Source: Megasphaera hominis
Lineage (GTDB): Bacteria; Bacillota; Negativicutes; Veillonellales; Megasphaeraceae
NCBI RefSeq assembly: GCF_014269395.1
Contig: NZ_JACOGK010000010.1
Span: 1 to 64,000 of the forward strand
DNA length: 64,000 nucleotides
Direction: 5' to 3'
In this document: in pieces, positions 19,101 to 25,645 of the stretch
Layout of the letters: each line of letters starts with the position of its first letter
Numbering within the stretch: the first letter of the stretch is position 1
The notes under the pieces: model-generated
What the model was told of the DNA's origin: nothing
Databases searched by the model: none
The model's input: the letters and a program-made list of their open reading frames with translations, nothing else
Translations under genes and position numbers: made by a program

Positions 19101-19279
19101 TAACTGCTCCCCAACAAAAGCAGGGCTAATACGACGCTTTTGGTTAGTTTCCCACCAGAACCAACCATCGTTGTGAAGAAAGAATGGCCTGAGGCTTTTC
19201 CCCCATTTTTTGCTAATTCGGAAACAACCTCATATCTTCCTTTCACACGGTTAAAGATAACCTTGTAAACTCTATTCAT
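13166..19279 (-). CDS. YadA-type trimeric autotransporter adhesin with collagen-like segment and C-terminal SLH domain (2037 aa)
   Basis: Start ATG 19279 is chosen because an AAGGAGG lies 5 nt upstream and the protein then opens with an ESPR-type extended signal (MNRVYKVIFNRVKGRYEVVSE). Order of domains: coiled-coil N-I/N-T repeats; a long head of YadA A-x-G-x-x-A-x-A-I-G repeats (about 170-650 and 720-1000); stalk and neck repeats with DAVNVSQL / DAVNGSQLY motifs; Gly-Lys-Asp-Gly collagen-like triplets (about 1568-1648); and a YadA anchor (1783-1866, four-strand barrel segment ending VNVGVSWKFG). Unusually, the anchor is followed by a short coiled coil (about 1876-1900), one SLH domain (1917-1966, FPDVPENHWAYQYV..GYPDGEF) and a charged tail. 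The SLH part must lie in the periplasm and can bind peptidoglycan. Surface adhesion or biofilm role is expected for the family. Its leader is unusually long. Confidence 0.9.
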   Translation of the reverse strand: MNRVYKVIFNRVKGRYEVVSELAKNGGKASGHSFFTTMVGSGGKLTKSVVLALLLLGSSYGVTAATVHDGDTLTGSTNITVTKDNTTNDIVITATGLATTADVNANKTDITANTTQIDANKKQISTNTTNIAANKQQIDANTTQINTNTSAINTNTEDIATLQAANTALGVDTDKQGIKYFRTKASGADATATGDKTIAIGESAQATAENAVAMGEEAKARAAAAVALGAKAEVVSQAKNGIALGTGSITGSRAGMTADEGSQVIIVGGGENSVSIGNSANARGNSAIALGDNAVVMNDALGNNKITNNGIAIGTKTMTVSENGVAMGNEAKVKGNSPAAMAIGNKALAEKANALALGSGAQATYGDSLAIGSGANSTYIETIAVGKNTLAKGNQAIALGSGTTAKADNVVSIGHAAVADAEFSVAIGETAGAGMVGDPNHVNGSHVVIGRRAGQNINGSEDIALGVDAGSNVKGNYNIAIGSAAGTFLGDNTAGSTDNSLAGYNVSLGYHANNYSAATAISEATALGANTVAKTHGTAVGATSKATANGATAIGFTSLAEGEKSMALGEESIARGTGNVAIGGGALATAAMASGNAFLTNTTATQVVSVGNGASMSDYGYRRIVNVADGAADQDAVTVKQLKALQSNFFTEIQKHDPGTTSGNAVTYSGSNNEYVKLKDTNGNAVQIQNVKDGVDAGDAVNKGQLDKAVDNAKVHYYSVKTDDTQTPKNNYNNDGAVGADSLTMGVIAKATNERSMAVGNNVTAESDGSIAVGVGYKNTDGTMSETKAETGYQYNTAIGAGAQTAGDNSLSIGTRAAVKQKNGSAANSSKESIAIGYLSETSDTRGIAMGAEARSVAKGANAIGDRANASGIDSIAIGTKAVDALSTNSIAMGTSATVEKGSSAAVIGNGSAATNAVNANVFGTGSSVTNGKDDDTVNNNSLIGNSNKITRNDAQSITNVTVSGNTNTVQGISDDSSAADAAKIDKINITGTNNTVTLSNNGLPIEDVTIMGNDNTIAPPLKHDPNAKALSNIQILGSNVTATLGNSVYLGTGSTAVAGATAQTAGAGTYNDVYGVAAKKADGVVTIGSVGHERRLQNLASGLVSETSTDAVNGSQLYLRTLPLRFAGDNSTIGATAEADQNVIHRASNQAMSIVGGASVSNLSDNNIGVISNTTDNTLTVKLAKDLTGLTSVTTGDTKLTTNGLTITGGPSITKTGINAGGKQITNVASGGTVDSNGANIGDIKAAINTATTNITNTLTTKGFGLTAEDGNTVHKNLGENVAVVGDSKNISTKVNNGKVEVSLNDDISVTSVTTTDAAGNKTVTTGAGTTMTDTTGNQTVINAQGITITPKNPGTGKTPVSLTGSGLDNGGNQIHNVAAGTAGTDAVNVSQLKDEIAKNATKMANGKNTNVTGTGTAADPFKVNVNDNLVLGETGTNGIDGSVDVHSKDGSSVSIKDGAIGLSGANGANALTLKSDKGAAGVTGTDGLTRITYVDSSQTNHQVATLDDGLKFAGNTGSAAKKLNETMTIKGTGTKEDSAYSSENIKTIVDQGDLIIAMDKNLKADSLTVGGKGADGKDGVDGSIGVKGKDGKDGVTISSTGKDGKDGTDGHIGINGKDGASADIHVVKGTNGVDGTDGYNGKDGIDRIVYEDHNGNTQTVATLNDGMKYGGDTGSVINKKLNEQVNVVGGITDEAKLTTVDNIGVVSDGNSNLKVRLSKDLTGLNSVTSTTINGDTIHAGDTVTINNQGIDMGDTKITNLKNGDISSTSTDAVNGGQLYRLQSRLGTQINRVGASAAALSALHPLDFDPDDKWDFAAGYGNYKNANAVAIGAYYRPNEDTMFSVGGSFAGGENMVNVGVSWKFGQTNRVSRSRVSMAKDLLAMKQQIEVLTKKLAAYEAGQPAKATAPATGSVNFPDVPENHWAYQYVKSLAERGYLKGYPDGEFKGDRTMTRYEYAAIIYRALQNGAPSDGNMTRSVDEFGPELVKVQNIDRFRVDRISGQDNDRNKVERVRVNDQDNKAQNEYRDVYGSHITK
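14335..14575 (-). repeat. collagen-like Gly-x-Asp/Lys-Gly segment within the adhesin
   Basis: Encodes GKDGKDG, GVDGSIG, GTDGHIG and GVDGTDG triplets (residues about 1568-1648). Tandem near-repeats of the DNA make it a likely site of length variation. Collagen-like segments are known in stalks of some trimeric adhesins. Confidence 0.75.
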
Positions 19280-19905
19280 TTTTTCCTCCTTGCTGGTGCT
19301 CGCTAATAGTACCCACTTATAAACATATTGCATTGTAAAATAAAATATGTTTATTACAGTATAATAATCCTCTACTATTTCGTTTCATAAAACGTATAAA
19401 CTTATTACAGCCGTGTCATTTCCATACTTACATACTACTTGGGATTCCTCTTATCCCAGTGCTGTACGTAAGTCCGTCAGATTACACTTCCTACGCCTAA
19501 CAACGGGTTTGAATACCCCGTCAGCCCCTTAGCCAGGCATTCCTGCGTAGCGTGCAACCTGCGGCCAGGTGTGCGTTCCGGCCCTTGCTGTATACGCCCC
19601 ATCAAGCAGCTGTCATTGGCCGTGCCCGCGTCTGCACGGGTTTGTTTCTATTTGTCATCACTGATCCCCACTTTCTAAAAAAAGAAACAGAACATCCCAG
19701 AGCTGACATACATCACCTTCACGGTGGAAAAGGACTGTCAAAAGCGCCTCCCAAGCGCCTTTCCCAGTCTTAGCAGGTTTTTCCACGAAAATGTTGCTGC
19801 GCTGCTCCAGCTACATCGAATACGTACTTTTCCCTTTGCAGGGCATTAATCATTACAGATATTTACTCTGTTTTTCTTATAGATAAATATTCTTAATGAT
19901 TAATT
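19280..19905 (-). promoter_or_regulatory. long leader of the trimeric adhesin with a divergent copy of the autotransporter leader
   Basis: No long reading frame fits this stretch. On the minus strand 19659-19830 resembles the three autotransporter leaders. It has AACCTGCTAA (core 19770-19777), a GACTG/CAGTC stem, CTCTGGGATGTTCTGT and AGAAAGTGGGGATC just before ATG 19658. That ATG opens only an 18-codon frame (19602-19658), whose start region folds as a CCCGTG/CGCGGG hairpin. Further hairpins follow at 19503-19521 and 19440-19458. A 9-bp inverted repeat TAAACATAT/ATATGTTTA lies at about 19319-19353. It may be a regulatory leader or the decayed start of a lost fourth autotransporter. Confidence 0.45.
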
Positions 19906-19911
19906 AAATTT

Positions 19912-19940
19912 ATTATAGAATAATTTATATTAACTTACAA
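19912..19940 (-). promoter_or_regulatory. sigma-70 promoter of the adhesin leader
   Basis: The minus strand reads TTGTAA (19935-19940), a 17-nt spacer and TATAAT (19912-19917). It would give a leader of about 625 nt before ATG 19279. A weaker TATACT box near 19360 may be an additional proximal promoter. Confidence 0.6.
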
Positions 19941-19983
19941 AAAGATTTAATTATTATTTATTTCTTATAAATAAAATGAAAGC

Positions 19984-20032
19984 AAAAAAGAGCTATCTTC
20001 TCCTTATTTTAAGGAAAAGATAGCTCTTTTTT
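19984..20032 (-). terminator. terminator after the 139-aa protein
   Basis: Strong hairpin AAAAAAGAGCTATCTT / AAGATAGCTCTTTTTT with an extra TCCTTA..TAAGGA inner stem, 8 nt past the stop. Confidence 0.9.
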
Positions 20033-20040
20033 AAATCAGT

Positions 20041-20460
20041 CTAGATCATACGGAGGATGCAAACCTCTACGTATTGAATACGCGAAGCAATATCGGTCAG
20101 CTCTTTACGGGCTTTCTTGTATTCGCTAATATCGAGGGAATTGGCAAGTTCCATACGGATGCTCTGCAGTTTGCTCTGAATGCGGCTGCATACAAGGTCA
20201 ATCGAATCGAGCCCCGTCATGGTCGTCAGGGATTCTTTTATATTCTGTACCTCATCTTCTATATTCGTGATACTGAAAAATACGGAAGCCCGCGTTTCCG
20301 CATCAAAGACGGAAAAAAGCGAAGCTTTCAATTGAACCAAATCCTCTGCTATCATGGCACACGCCGTACGAATACGGATGACATACCGCTGGGCATGTAC
20401 AGAATATGGCAGCTGAGAAACCGGCAGAGACTGTTGTTGGGACAGTGCTGATTGCTGCAT
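20041..20460 (-). CDS. hypothetical helical protein (139 aa)
   Basis: This gene was not recognised. There is no signal peptide or membrane segment. The N-terminus is Gln/Ser-rich (residues 2-12), and the rest is predicted helical with heptad-like spacing (SITNIEDEVQNIKESL, IQSKLQSIRMEL). It may be a small cytoplasmic coiled-coil protein. ATG 20460 has an AAAGGGGG ribosome site. It has its own promoter and strong terminator, so it is monocistronic. Confidence 0.6.
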   Translation of the reverse strand: MQQSALSQQQSLPVSQLPYSVHAQRYVIRIRTACAMIAEDLVQLKASLFSVFDAETRASVFFSITNIEDEVQNIKESLTTMTGLDSIDLVCSRIQSKLQSIRMELANSLDISEYKKARKELTDIASRIQYVEVCILRMI

Positions 20461-20519
20461 GGGAAGTGCCCCCTTTCAACGTAGGTAAAGATGAGTTATA
20501 TGGTGTACTTTATGTTTTT

Positions 20520-20548
20520 ATTATAATATAACAAAATAGAATTTTCAA
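20520..20548 (-). promoter_or_regulatory. promoter of the 139-aa protein
   Basis: The minus strand reads TTGAAA (20543-20548), a 17-nt spacer and TATAAT (20520-20525). Confidence 0.65.
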
Positions 20549-20675
20549 TTATGTTATGATATCTCTTTCGCATGCTTTGTATTTGCAAAGGAGATTGACA
20601 GAAATTTTACGAAACGAGCTGTCCCTGCCGTCTTTATTTATATCATTCAGAAATACATTCTTTCCTCTATAGAAG

Positions 20676-20719
20676 AAAAAAAACGCAAGGCCAGGCGCCG
20701 TGCCCGTACTTGCGTTTTT
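20676..20719 (-). terminator. terminator after the Surface-adhesin E-like gene
   Basis: AAAACGCAAG / CTTGCGTTTT stem with a GC-rich 19-nt inner loop, followed on the minus strand by eight T. Confidence 0.85.
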
Positions 20720-20729
20720 GCGTGTTTTC

Positions 20730-21116
20730 TTATTTTGTAGCAGCCGGTTGTGCCGTTTCCCAAATGGATTGATACAGTTCTTCGGCTATACCCGGTTTGA
20801 TCGGCTTCCATTCGATTTTCTTGGCGCCTACATTGCGCGAAAGAATGCGTTTACCTGCAGCATTGTAGACTTCGTATTTCATAAGGGCAATTTCTTTTTG
20901 TTCGTGCAGAATAGCCCATTGGTCGAGGGTGTACGAGCCGTCCTTTCGGACGATTTTCGTCCAGATGACAGCCCGTTCCGGCGTCTTGACGGCAGTCTGG
21001 TTATCGACGTAATATTGCAAGCCTTCTGCATCGGTGTTCATAAAATCCCAATCTGCAGCCAGGGCCGGCATAGTGCAGCACAGGCTAAGAGCCAGAGCGA
21101 TGATCCATTTTTTCAT
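20730..21116 (-). CDS. small exported protein resembling Surface-adhesin protein E (128 aa)
   Basis: Start ATG 21116 (MKKWIIALALSLCCTMPALAA) is preferred over an in-frame upstream start. It gives a typical signal peptide, cut after ALA, and has AAGGAA upstream. The mature part (about 105 aa) begins WDFMNTDAEGLQYYVD. It has the W..YYVD..., VIWTKI, KYEV, W.PI.PG..EELY pattern of the Surface-adhesin_E-like family of small periplasmic or surface proteins. Function in this organism is unknown. The family match is from motif memory and needs a profile search. Confidence 0.6.
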   Translation of the reverse strand: MKKWIIALALSLCCTMPALAADWDFMNTDAEGLQYYVDNQTAVKTPERAVIWTKIVRKDGSYTLDQWAILHEQKEIALMKYEVYNAAGKRILSRNVGAKKIEWKPIKPGIAEELYQSIWETAQPAATK

Positions 21117-21145
21117 AATTATCAATTCCTTTCTTGTATCTTTAT

Positions 21146-21174
21146 ATGATATACCCTTTTGGGAAAAGTGACAA
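21146..21174 (-). promoter_or_regulatory. promoter of the Surface-adhesin E-like gene
   Basis: The minus strand reads TTGTCA (21169-21174), a 17-nt spacer and TATCAT (21146-21151). The spacer contains the palindrome CCCAAAAGGG, a possible operator. Confidence 0.6.
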
Positions 21175-21249
21175 TCTTTTTTCCCGCCCGGTCCATAGCA
21201 GGATTTCCCCTTTCTCATGTCGAATAGCTATGATAAGAGGTGATGTATC

Positions 21250-21819
21250 ATGACGGAAGAAACGAAGAAAGCTATAGAAACGACTGTCGTCCCGGATACG
21301 GCGGAAGCTACGGAAAATACAGAGGTGCTCGATGATACGGCAACGATCGTCACACCGCCGGCAGGTATTATTTTGGACGGCGACAAAAAGCAGCTCGTCC
21401 TGACCAATCCTGCTCCAGCGCCTGGGGAAGACGACGAGGAAGATCCGGAAACGCCTTATTTGGCATCTGACATGTACGCCCGTGTAGTCACGCTGATTAA
21501 TAAGTTTGAAGAAGATCTGCCCGATGATTTGCAGGCCGGGGGCCGCCTCGTATCGGCAGGCAACATTACCTTCTCCATTCAGGATGTTGGCTATTGGGAT
21601 CCGAATATGATCGTCTTTTACGGTGAACTGGAAGACGGGTCACGCGTAGAGCTCTTGCAGCATCTGTCCCAGCTCAATTTGCTTCTCGTTGCCGTGAAAC
21701 GGCCGCACCCGGAAGAACCGCGGCGTGTCATTGGCTTTACGACAAGCCCTGAACCGGATGTTGAAACGGAACCGACCTCCGTAGAAGAAAACAAGATTCT
21801 AAAAAAAGCCACGAAATGA
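21250..21819 (+). CDS. hypothetical acidic protein, DUF6173-like core (189 aa)
   Basis: A very acidic, Thr/Pro/Glu-rich N-terminal 75 residues are followed by a compact domain (about 75-165: YLASDMYARVVTLINKFE ... VGYWDPNMIVFYGELEDGS ... LLQHLSQLNLLLVAV). This recalls the DUF6173 family found in Firmicutes. No catalytic motif is seen. There is no signal peptide, so it is probably cytoplasmic. AAGAGGTG precedes ATG 21250. Function unknown. Confidence 0.55.
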   Translation: MTEETKKAIETTVVPDTAEATENTEVLDDTATIVTPPAGIILDGDKKQLVLTNPAPAPGEDDEEDPETPYLASDMYARVVTLINKFEEDLPDDLQAGGRLVSAGNITFSIQDVGYWDPNMIVFYGELEDGSRVELLQHLSQLNLLLVAVKRPHPEEPRRVIGFTTSPEPDVETEPTSVEENKILKKATK

Positions 21820-21821
21820 TA

Positions 21822-21863
21822 AAAAACCTTTTCTCTGCCCAAAAAAACAGGGAAAAGGTTTTT
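21822..21863. terminator. bidirectional terminator between convergent genes
   Basis: 16-bp stem AAAAACCTTTTCTCTG / CAGGGAAAAGGTTTTT between the stops at 21819 (+) and 21868 (-), with A and T runs on both sides. Confidence 0.9.
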
Positions 21864-21867
21864 CTAT

Positions 21868-22206
21868 CTATGGCTGGACTATTTCTTTTTTGTCTTCCAG
21901 TTCCGGCACGGCGTCTGGCAATTGCTGCTTAAGCGCCGCTATTTCGTCCTGCAGGGCTTTGTTTTCTTTGGTCAGTTTTTGGATCTGATCGTTAAGCTTA
22001 TGTGTACGCCAAGCGGACTGGGTCTTGAGCTTGAGGCCCCAGCAGGCTGCGATGACCAGGCCGGCGAGGACGGAAATGATAACGACGATGATCAGGTTGG
22101 AATCAAAGGTCCACGTAAAGAAGGACAGCTGGACGGCCATAGAGTTTTGGACAGCCAGGACAGCGACAAAGAAACTGATAATACCAATCAGAATGATAAA
22201 TAACAT
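21868..22206 (-). CDS. LapA-domain membrane protein (112 aa)
   Basis: Two hydrophobic segments (about 2-22 and 38-60) surround QNSMAVQLSFFTWTF, the signature of LapA/DUF1049 proteins. A cytoplasmic coiled coil follows (about 72-95, IQKLTKENKALQDEIAALKQQL). In Gram-negatives LapA-like proteins take part in lipopolysaccharide assembly and LpxC control, which fits a diderm host, but the family also occurs in monoderms. ATG 22206 is preferred to GTG 22215 because GAGGTGA lies 6 nt before it. It is divergent from the DUF389 gene. Confidence 0.75.
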   Translation of the reverse strand: MLFIILIGIISFFVAVLAVQNSMAVQLSFFTWTFDSNLIIVVIISVLAGLVIAACWGLKLKTQSAWRTHKLNDQIQKLTKENKALQDEIAALKQQLPDAVPELEDKKEIVQP

Positions 22207-22250
22207 AGAAATCACCTCTTTCGTATGCGCGCCAGGAGGGCTTTTCTTTT

Positions 22251-22280
22251 ATGATAGGCTATGACAAGCCATTTTGTCAA
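22251..22280 (-). promoter_or_regulatory. promoter of the LapA-like gene
   Basis: The minus strand reads TTGACA (22275-22280), an 18-nt spacer and TATCAT (22251-22256). Confidence 0.7.
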
Positions 22281-22297
22281 TTAATTCTCTTTTCGTA

Positions 22298-22327
22298 TTG
22301 CTATCTGTAGAGAATACATATTATAAT
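22298..22327 (+). promoter_or_regulatory. promoter of the DUF389 gene
   Basis: TTGCTA (22298-22303), an 18-nt spacer and TATAAT (22322-22327), divergent from the LapA-like promoter. Confidence 0.65.
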
Positions 22328-22360
22328 GAGTATATATGTTTTTTAAGGATGTGATCTTCT

Positions 22361-23737
22361 GTGTCTATGTCAAATTGGAAAGAAGTGCTCGATATACGCA
22401 AGGACAGCGCGCCTATCAGTGAAATTGCCGACCGTATTGAAGCGGATTCGTCTGTCACCGGGGCCAACCTGATTATCTTGATTATGGCCATACTCATTGC
22501 TTCCATTGGCCTCAACATGAACAGCGTAGCCGTCATCATCGGCGCCATGCTCATTTCGCCCCTCATGGGCGGCATTGTCGCAACCGGCTACGGCATGGCT
22601 ACGTATGACCTCCACTTCCTCAAACGGTCTGTCGTCAAAATGTCTTTCCAGATTGTCTTTGCTCTCATTACGTCAGGCCTTTATTTTTCCCTGACGCCAC
22701 TTACGACACCGTCACCGGAAATGCTGGCCCGCACGGCACCGACGGCGTGGGATGTCCTCATTGCCCTCTGTGGCGGCATTGCCGGTGCCATTGGCAATAC
22801 GCGCAAGGAAAAAAGCAACGTCATCCCCGGTGTGGCCATTGCGACGGCCCTCATGCCGCCCCTCTGTACGGCCGGCTACGGCCTGGCTATGGGGTCGTTT
22901 AAGTTTTTTACAGGTGCCATTTATCTCTTTTTCATTAACGGCTTCTTTATCGCCTTTTCGAGTTTCCTCATTTTTAAGGCTCTCAAGGTGCCCATGGCCC
23001 ATGATATTTCTGAAGCCCATTACCATTTCCAGCAGCACGTCCTCATTGCCGTTGGCTTTATCATCACCATTCCCAGTATTTACATGGCCTACCTTACAGT
23101 AAACGACAATATCCGCGATTCCCAGGTACAGACCTTCGTCTCCCAGGATATGGATCTCGATTCGGCCAACGTCGTCGCCTACAATCTCGAAGACGGTACG
23201 CTCAACGTAGACGTCGTTGGCATGGCGTTGTCAAAAGCTGACATGGAGGATCTGCAAAAAAAGCTAAATCACTACACATACCTGAAAGACGTAAAGCTGC
23301 GCATCGTTCAGGGTAACGTCAATTCCATCAACCAGGACCAGGTACAGGAAATCGTCAATGCCCGTCTGGCCAATGCCGTAAAGGACAGCGACGGCCATTC
23401 CTATAAAGACCTGGCCACACAATACTACGATTCCTACAAGCGGGAAGTTGCCGATCAGAGCGTTCTCCAAAACCTCAATAAGGAAGCGCCGGTGCTCTTC
23501 CCGGACGTACAGGAAATTACAGGCAGTACGCTTCTGCACGTAGATGTAGAGAAAAAGGTAATGACGGCGACGGCCTTCCAGGCCTATGTCACGGTACACT
23601 CGCCAATGAGTCCGGCTGACGCCAGCCGCCTGCAGCGCTGGATTTCGACGCAAACCTCCCTGCCGGTCATCCTTACGGTCCAGCAGGCCAGTACGCCGAG
23701 CAGCTTTTATGGTAATGGTATCGATTGGAACGAATAA
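22361..23737 (+). CDS. DUF389 membrane protein (458 aa)
   Basis: The N-terminal half has about six membrane segments with the conserved DUF389 motifs GANLIILIMAILIASIGLNMNS, AVIIGAMLISPLMG and GVAIATALMPPLCTAGYGLA. The C-terminal half (about 245-458) is soluble. Function is not established for the family (TIGR00341/DUF389). Start GTG 22361 is favoured because AAGGATG lies 11 nt upstream; ATG 22367 is the alternative. A single-gene unit between its promoter and the terminator at 23744. Confidence 0.85.
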   Translation: MSMSNWKEVLDIRKDSAPISEIADRIEADSSVTGANLIILIMAILIASIGLNMNSVAVIIGAMLISPLMGGIVATGYGMATYDLHFLKRSVVKMSFQIVFALITSGLYFSLTPLTTPSPEMLARTAPTAWDVLIALCGGIAGAIGNTRKEKSNVIPGVAIATALMPPLCTAGYGLAMGSFKFFTGAIYLFFINGFFIAFSSFLIFKALKVPMAHDISEAHYHFQQHVLIAVGFIITIPSIYMAYLTVNDNIRDSQVQTFVSQDMDLDSANVVAYNLEDGTLNVDVVGMALSKADMEDLQKKLNHYTYLKDVKLRIVQGNVNSINQDQVQEIVNARLANAVKDSDGHSYKDLATQYYDSYKREVADQSVLQNLNKEAPVLFPDVQEITGSTLLHVDVEKKVMTATAFQAYVTVHSPMSPADASRLQRWISTQTSLPVILTVQQASTPSSFYGNGIDWNE

Positions 23738-23743
23738 GTGCTA

Positions 23744-23775
23744 CAAAAAAACAGCCCGCACGGGCTGTTTTTTTT
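23744..23775. terminator. bidirectional terminator between DUF389 and ABC exporter genes
   Basis: ACAGCCCG / CGGGCTGT stem with a 2-nt loop, flanked by seven A and eight T. It serves the plus-strand gene and probably the convergent exporter operon. Confidence 0.9.
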
Positions 23776-23791
23776 GTATGCCGGCACCTGT

Positions 23792-25645
23792 CTACACCGG
23801 AGCAAACTGGCTATTATAGAGGGCCGCATAGGCGCCACCTTTTTGCAGGAGTTCCCTATGGGTACCCTGTTCGATAATGGCACCGTGGTCCATGACCAGG
23901 ATCTTGTCAGCATCGACGATGGTCGACAGACGATGGGCTATGATGAAGGCCGTACGGCCTGCCATGAGGTCGCGCATGGCGTGGTTGATTTCCATTTCCG
24001 TCCGCGTATCGACACTGGATGTCGCTTCGTCGAGAATGAGAACCGGCGGGTTGCGCAGGACGACGCGGGCAATGGTCAGGAGCTGGCGCTGGCCCGTGGA
24101 AATATTTTCATTATCGTTTTCAACGATCGTATCGTAGCCCTTGGGCATGGTACGGACGAAGAAATCTACACGGGCGGCCTTGGCGGCAGCGATGATTTCA
24201 GCCCGCGTAGCAGCCGGTTTGCCGTAGGCAATGTTTTCGGCAATAGTACCTTCGAAAAGCCACGTATCCTGCAGGACCATGCCGAAGTTTTCCCGCAGGT
24301 CGTGGCGCGTAAGGCTGGCCGTATCGACGTCGTCCAAGTAAATGTGGCCGCTCTTGACATCGTAAAAGCGCATGAGGAGGTTGATGAGTGTCGTCTTGCC
24401 GGCTCCTGTAGCGCCGACGATGGCGATTTTCTGGCCCGGGGCGACGGCAAAGTCAATGTCTGCCATAAGGTCCGGCCCGGCCGCATCGGCATAGCCAAAG
24501 CGTACGTGGTCGAAAACGACTTTTCCTTTAGCCTGCGTGAGTGCTACCGGTACGGCCGGATCGGCACTCATTTCCGGTTCATCCAACAACGCGTAGACCC
24601 GTTCGGCCGAGGCCAGGGCAGACTGCATGGAGTTAATGACGTACGACGCCTCTGTTAAAGGCTCAGAGGCCTGATTGACGTATTGGAAAAAGGCCTGGAA
24701 GGCGCCGACAGTAAGACTGCCGCCAATGAGGAGATAGCTGGCAAAGAGGGCGATGACCACCTGCCCTAACCGGTTGATAAGGCGGATGGCCGGGTCGATA
24801 GCGTTGATGGCAAAATCCGCCTTTTCCGTTGCCCAGGCCAGTTCTTCTGTAGCTGCATGGACCTTGGCAGCACTGCGCGTTTCCTGTGTAAAGGCCTTGA
24901 TCAAAACCTGTCCGCTGTAGGCTTCTTCTATGAGGCCCGTGACGAGGCTGAGTTTTTGCTGGCGTGTGCTGGCCCGTTCCAGGGTCACACGGGAAAAGAG
25001 GCGCGTGACGACGACGGCTAGCAGGGCAAAGGCAATGAATACGAGCGCCAGGCCGGCGTGAAACTGAAACATCATGACCACAGAGCCGATGAGGAGACCT
25101 GTCGACGTAAAGAGCCGCAGGATACCATTTTGCAGGGCTTCGGACACTTTATCCAGGTCGTTCGTAAAGCGGCTCAGGACGGCGCCGGTCCGCTGGCCGT
25201 CGAAATAGCACAGGGGCAGGCGGTTGAGCTTTTCACTGAGGGCCGTGCGCAAACGCAGGTTCAGGCCTTCGGCAAAGGTGAGCATCATGTACGACTGAAA
25301 GGTATAGAAAAGCCAGGCGCCAAAATACAGGAGCGCCAAAAAGGCAATCTCCTCTCCCCCTTGGCGCCACGTCACCTGGAAGGCTGCGCCTACGCTTTGA
25401 CTGGCTTTGATAGTATCCCAAAGGAGGTTGACAATGCCGGCACTGTACCAAGGAGCAGCAATCATGAGAGCTGTATAGATAAGAACCGAGCACAGGATGA
25501 GGACCAGGCGTCCATGGGCATAAGCCGTCGTCTGCCAAAGACGCTTCAAGGTCTTGCCGGCTGCCTGGGGCCGTTCGATACTGTATTCATAATCGAGCTG
25601 TGGTTCTGCGTCGCTGCGCTGGAGAACCTGTTTTTCATCAGCCAT
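23792..25645 (-). CDS. heterodimeric ABC exporter, catalytically complete half (617 aa)
   Basis: Half-transporter with six membrane segments (about 45-330) and a C-terminal nucleotide-binding domain. Walker A is GATGAGKTT, the signature is NISTGQRQL, and Walker B with catalytic Glu is VLILDEATSSVD. A His switch lies in AHRLS. It overlaps the upstream half-transporter by 8 nt and must pair with it, in the manner of MdlAB/LmrCD/BmrCD multidrug or lipid exporters. Substrate unknown. Control by a MarR protein suggests response to a toxic compound. Last gene of marR-abc-abc. Confidence 0.88.
   Translation of the reverse strand: MADEKQVLQRSDAEPQLDYEYSIERPQAAGKTLKRLWQTTAYAHGRLVLILCSVLIYTALMIAAPWYSAGIVNLLWDTIKASQSVGAAFQVTWRQGGEEIAFLALLYFGAWLFYTFQSYMMLTFAEGLNLRLRTALSEKLNRLPLCYFDGQRTGAVLSRFTNDLDKVSEALQNGILRLFTSTGLLIGSVVMMFQFHAGLALVFIAFALLAVVVTRLFSRVTLERASTRQQKLSLVTGLIEEAYSGQVLIKAFTQETRSAAKVHAATEELAWATEKADFAINAIDPAIRLINRLGQVVIALFASYLLIGGSLTVGAFQAFFQYVNQASEPLTEASYVINSMQSALASAERVYALLDEPEMSADPAVPVALTQAKGKVVFDHVRFGYADAAGPDLMADIDFAVAPGQKIAIVGATGAGKTTLINLLMRFYDVKSGHIYLDDVDTASLTRHDLRENFGMVLQDTWLFEGTIAENIAYGKPAATRAEIIAAAKAARVDFFVRTMPKGYDTIVENDNENISTGQRQLLTIARVVLRNPPVLILDEATSSVDTRTEMEINHAMRDLMAGRTAFIIAHRLSTIVDADKILVMDHGAIIEQGTHRELLQKGGAYAALYNSQFAPV

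Noticed and set aside
13166-19333. Longer adhesin start at ATG 19333
   Set aside because: The 18 extra residues do not fit an ESPR signal, while ATG 19279 has an ideal AAGGAGG and starts the ESPR motif.
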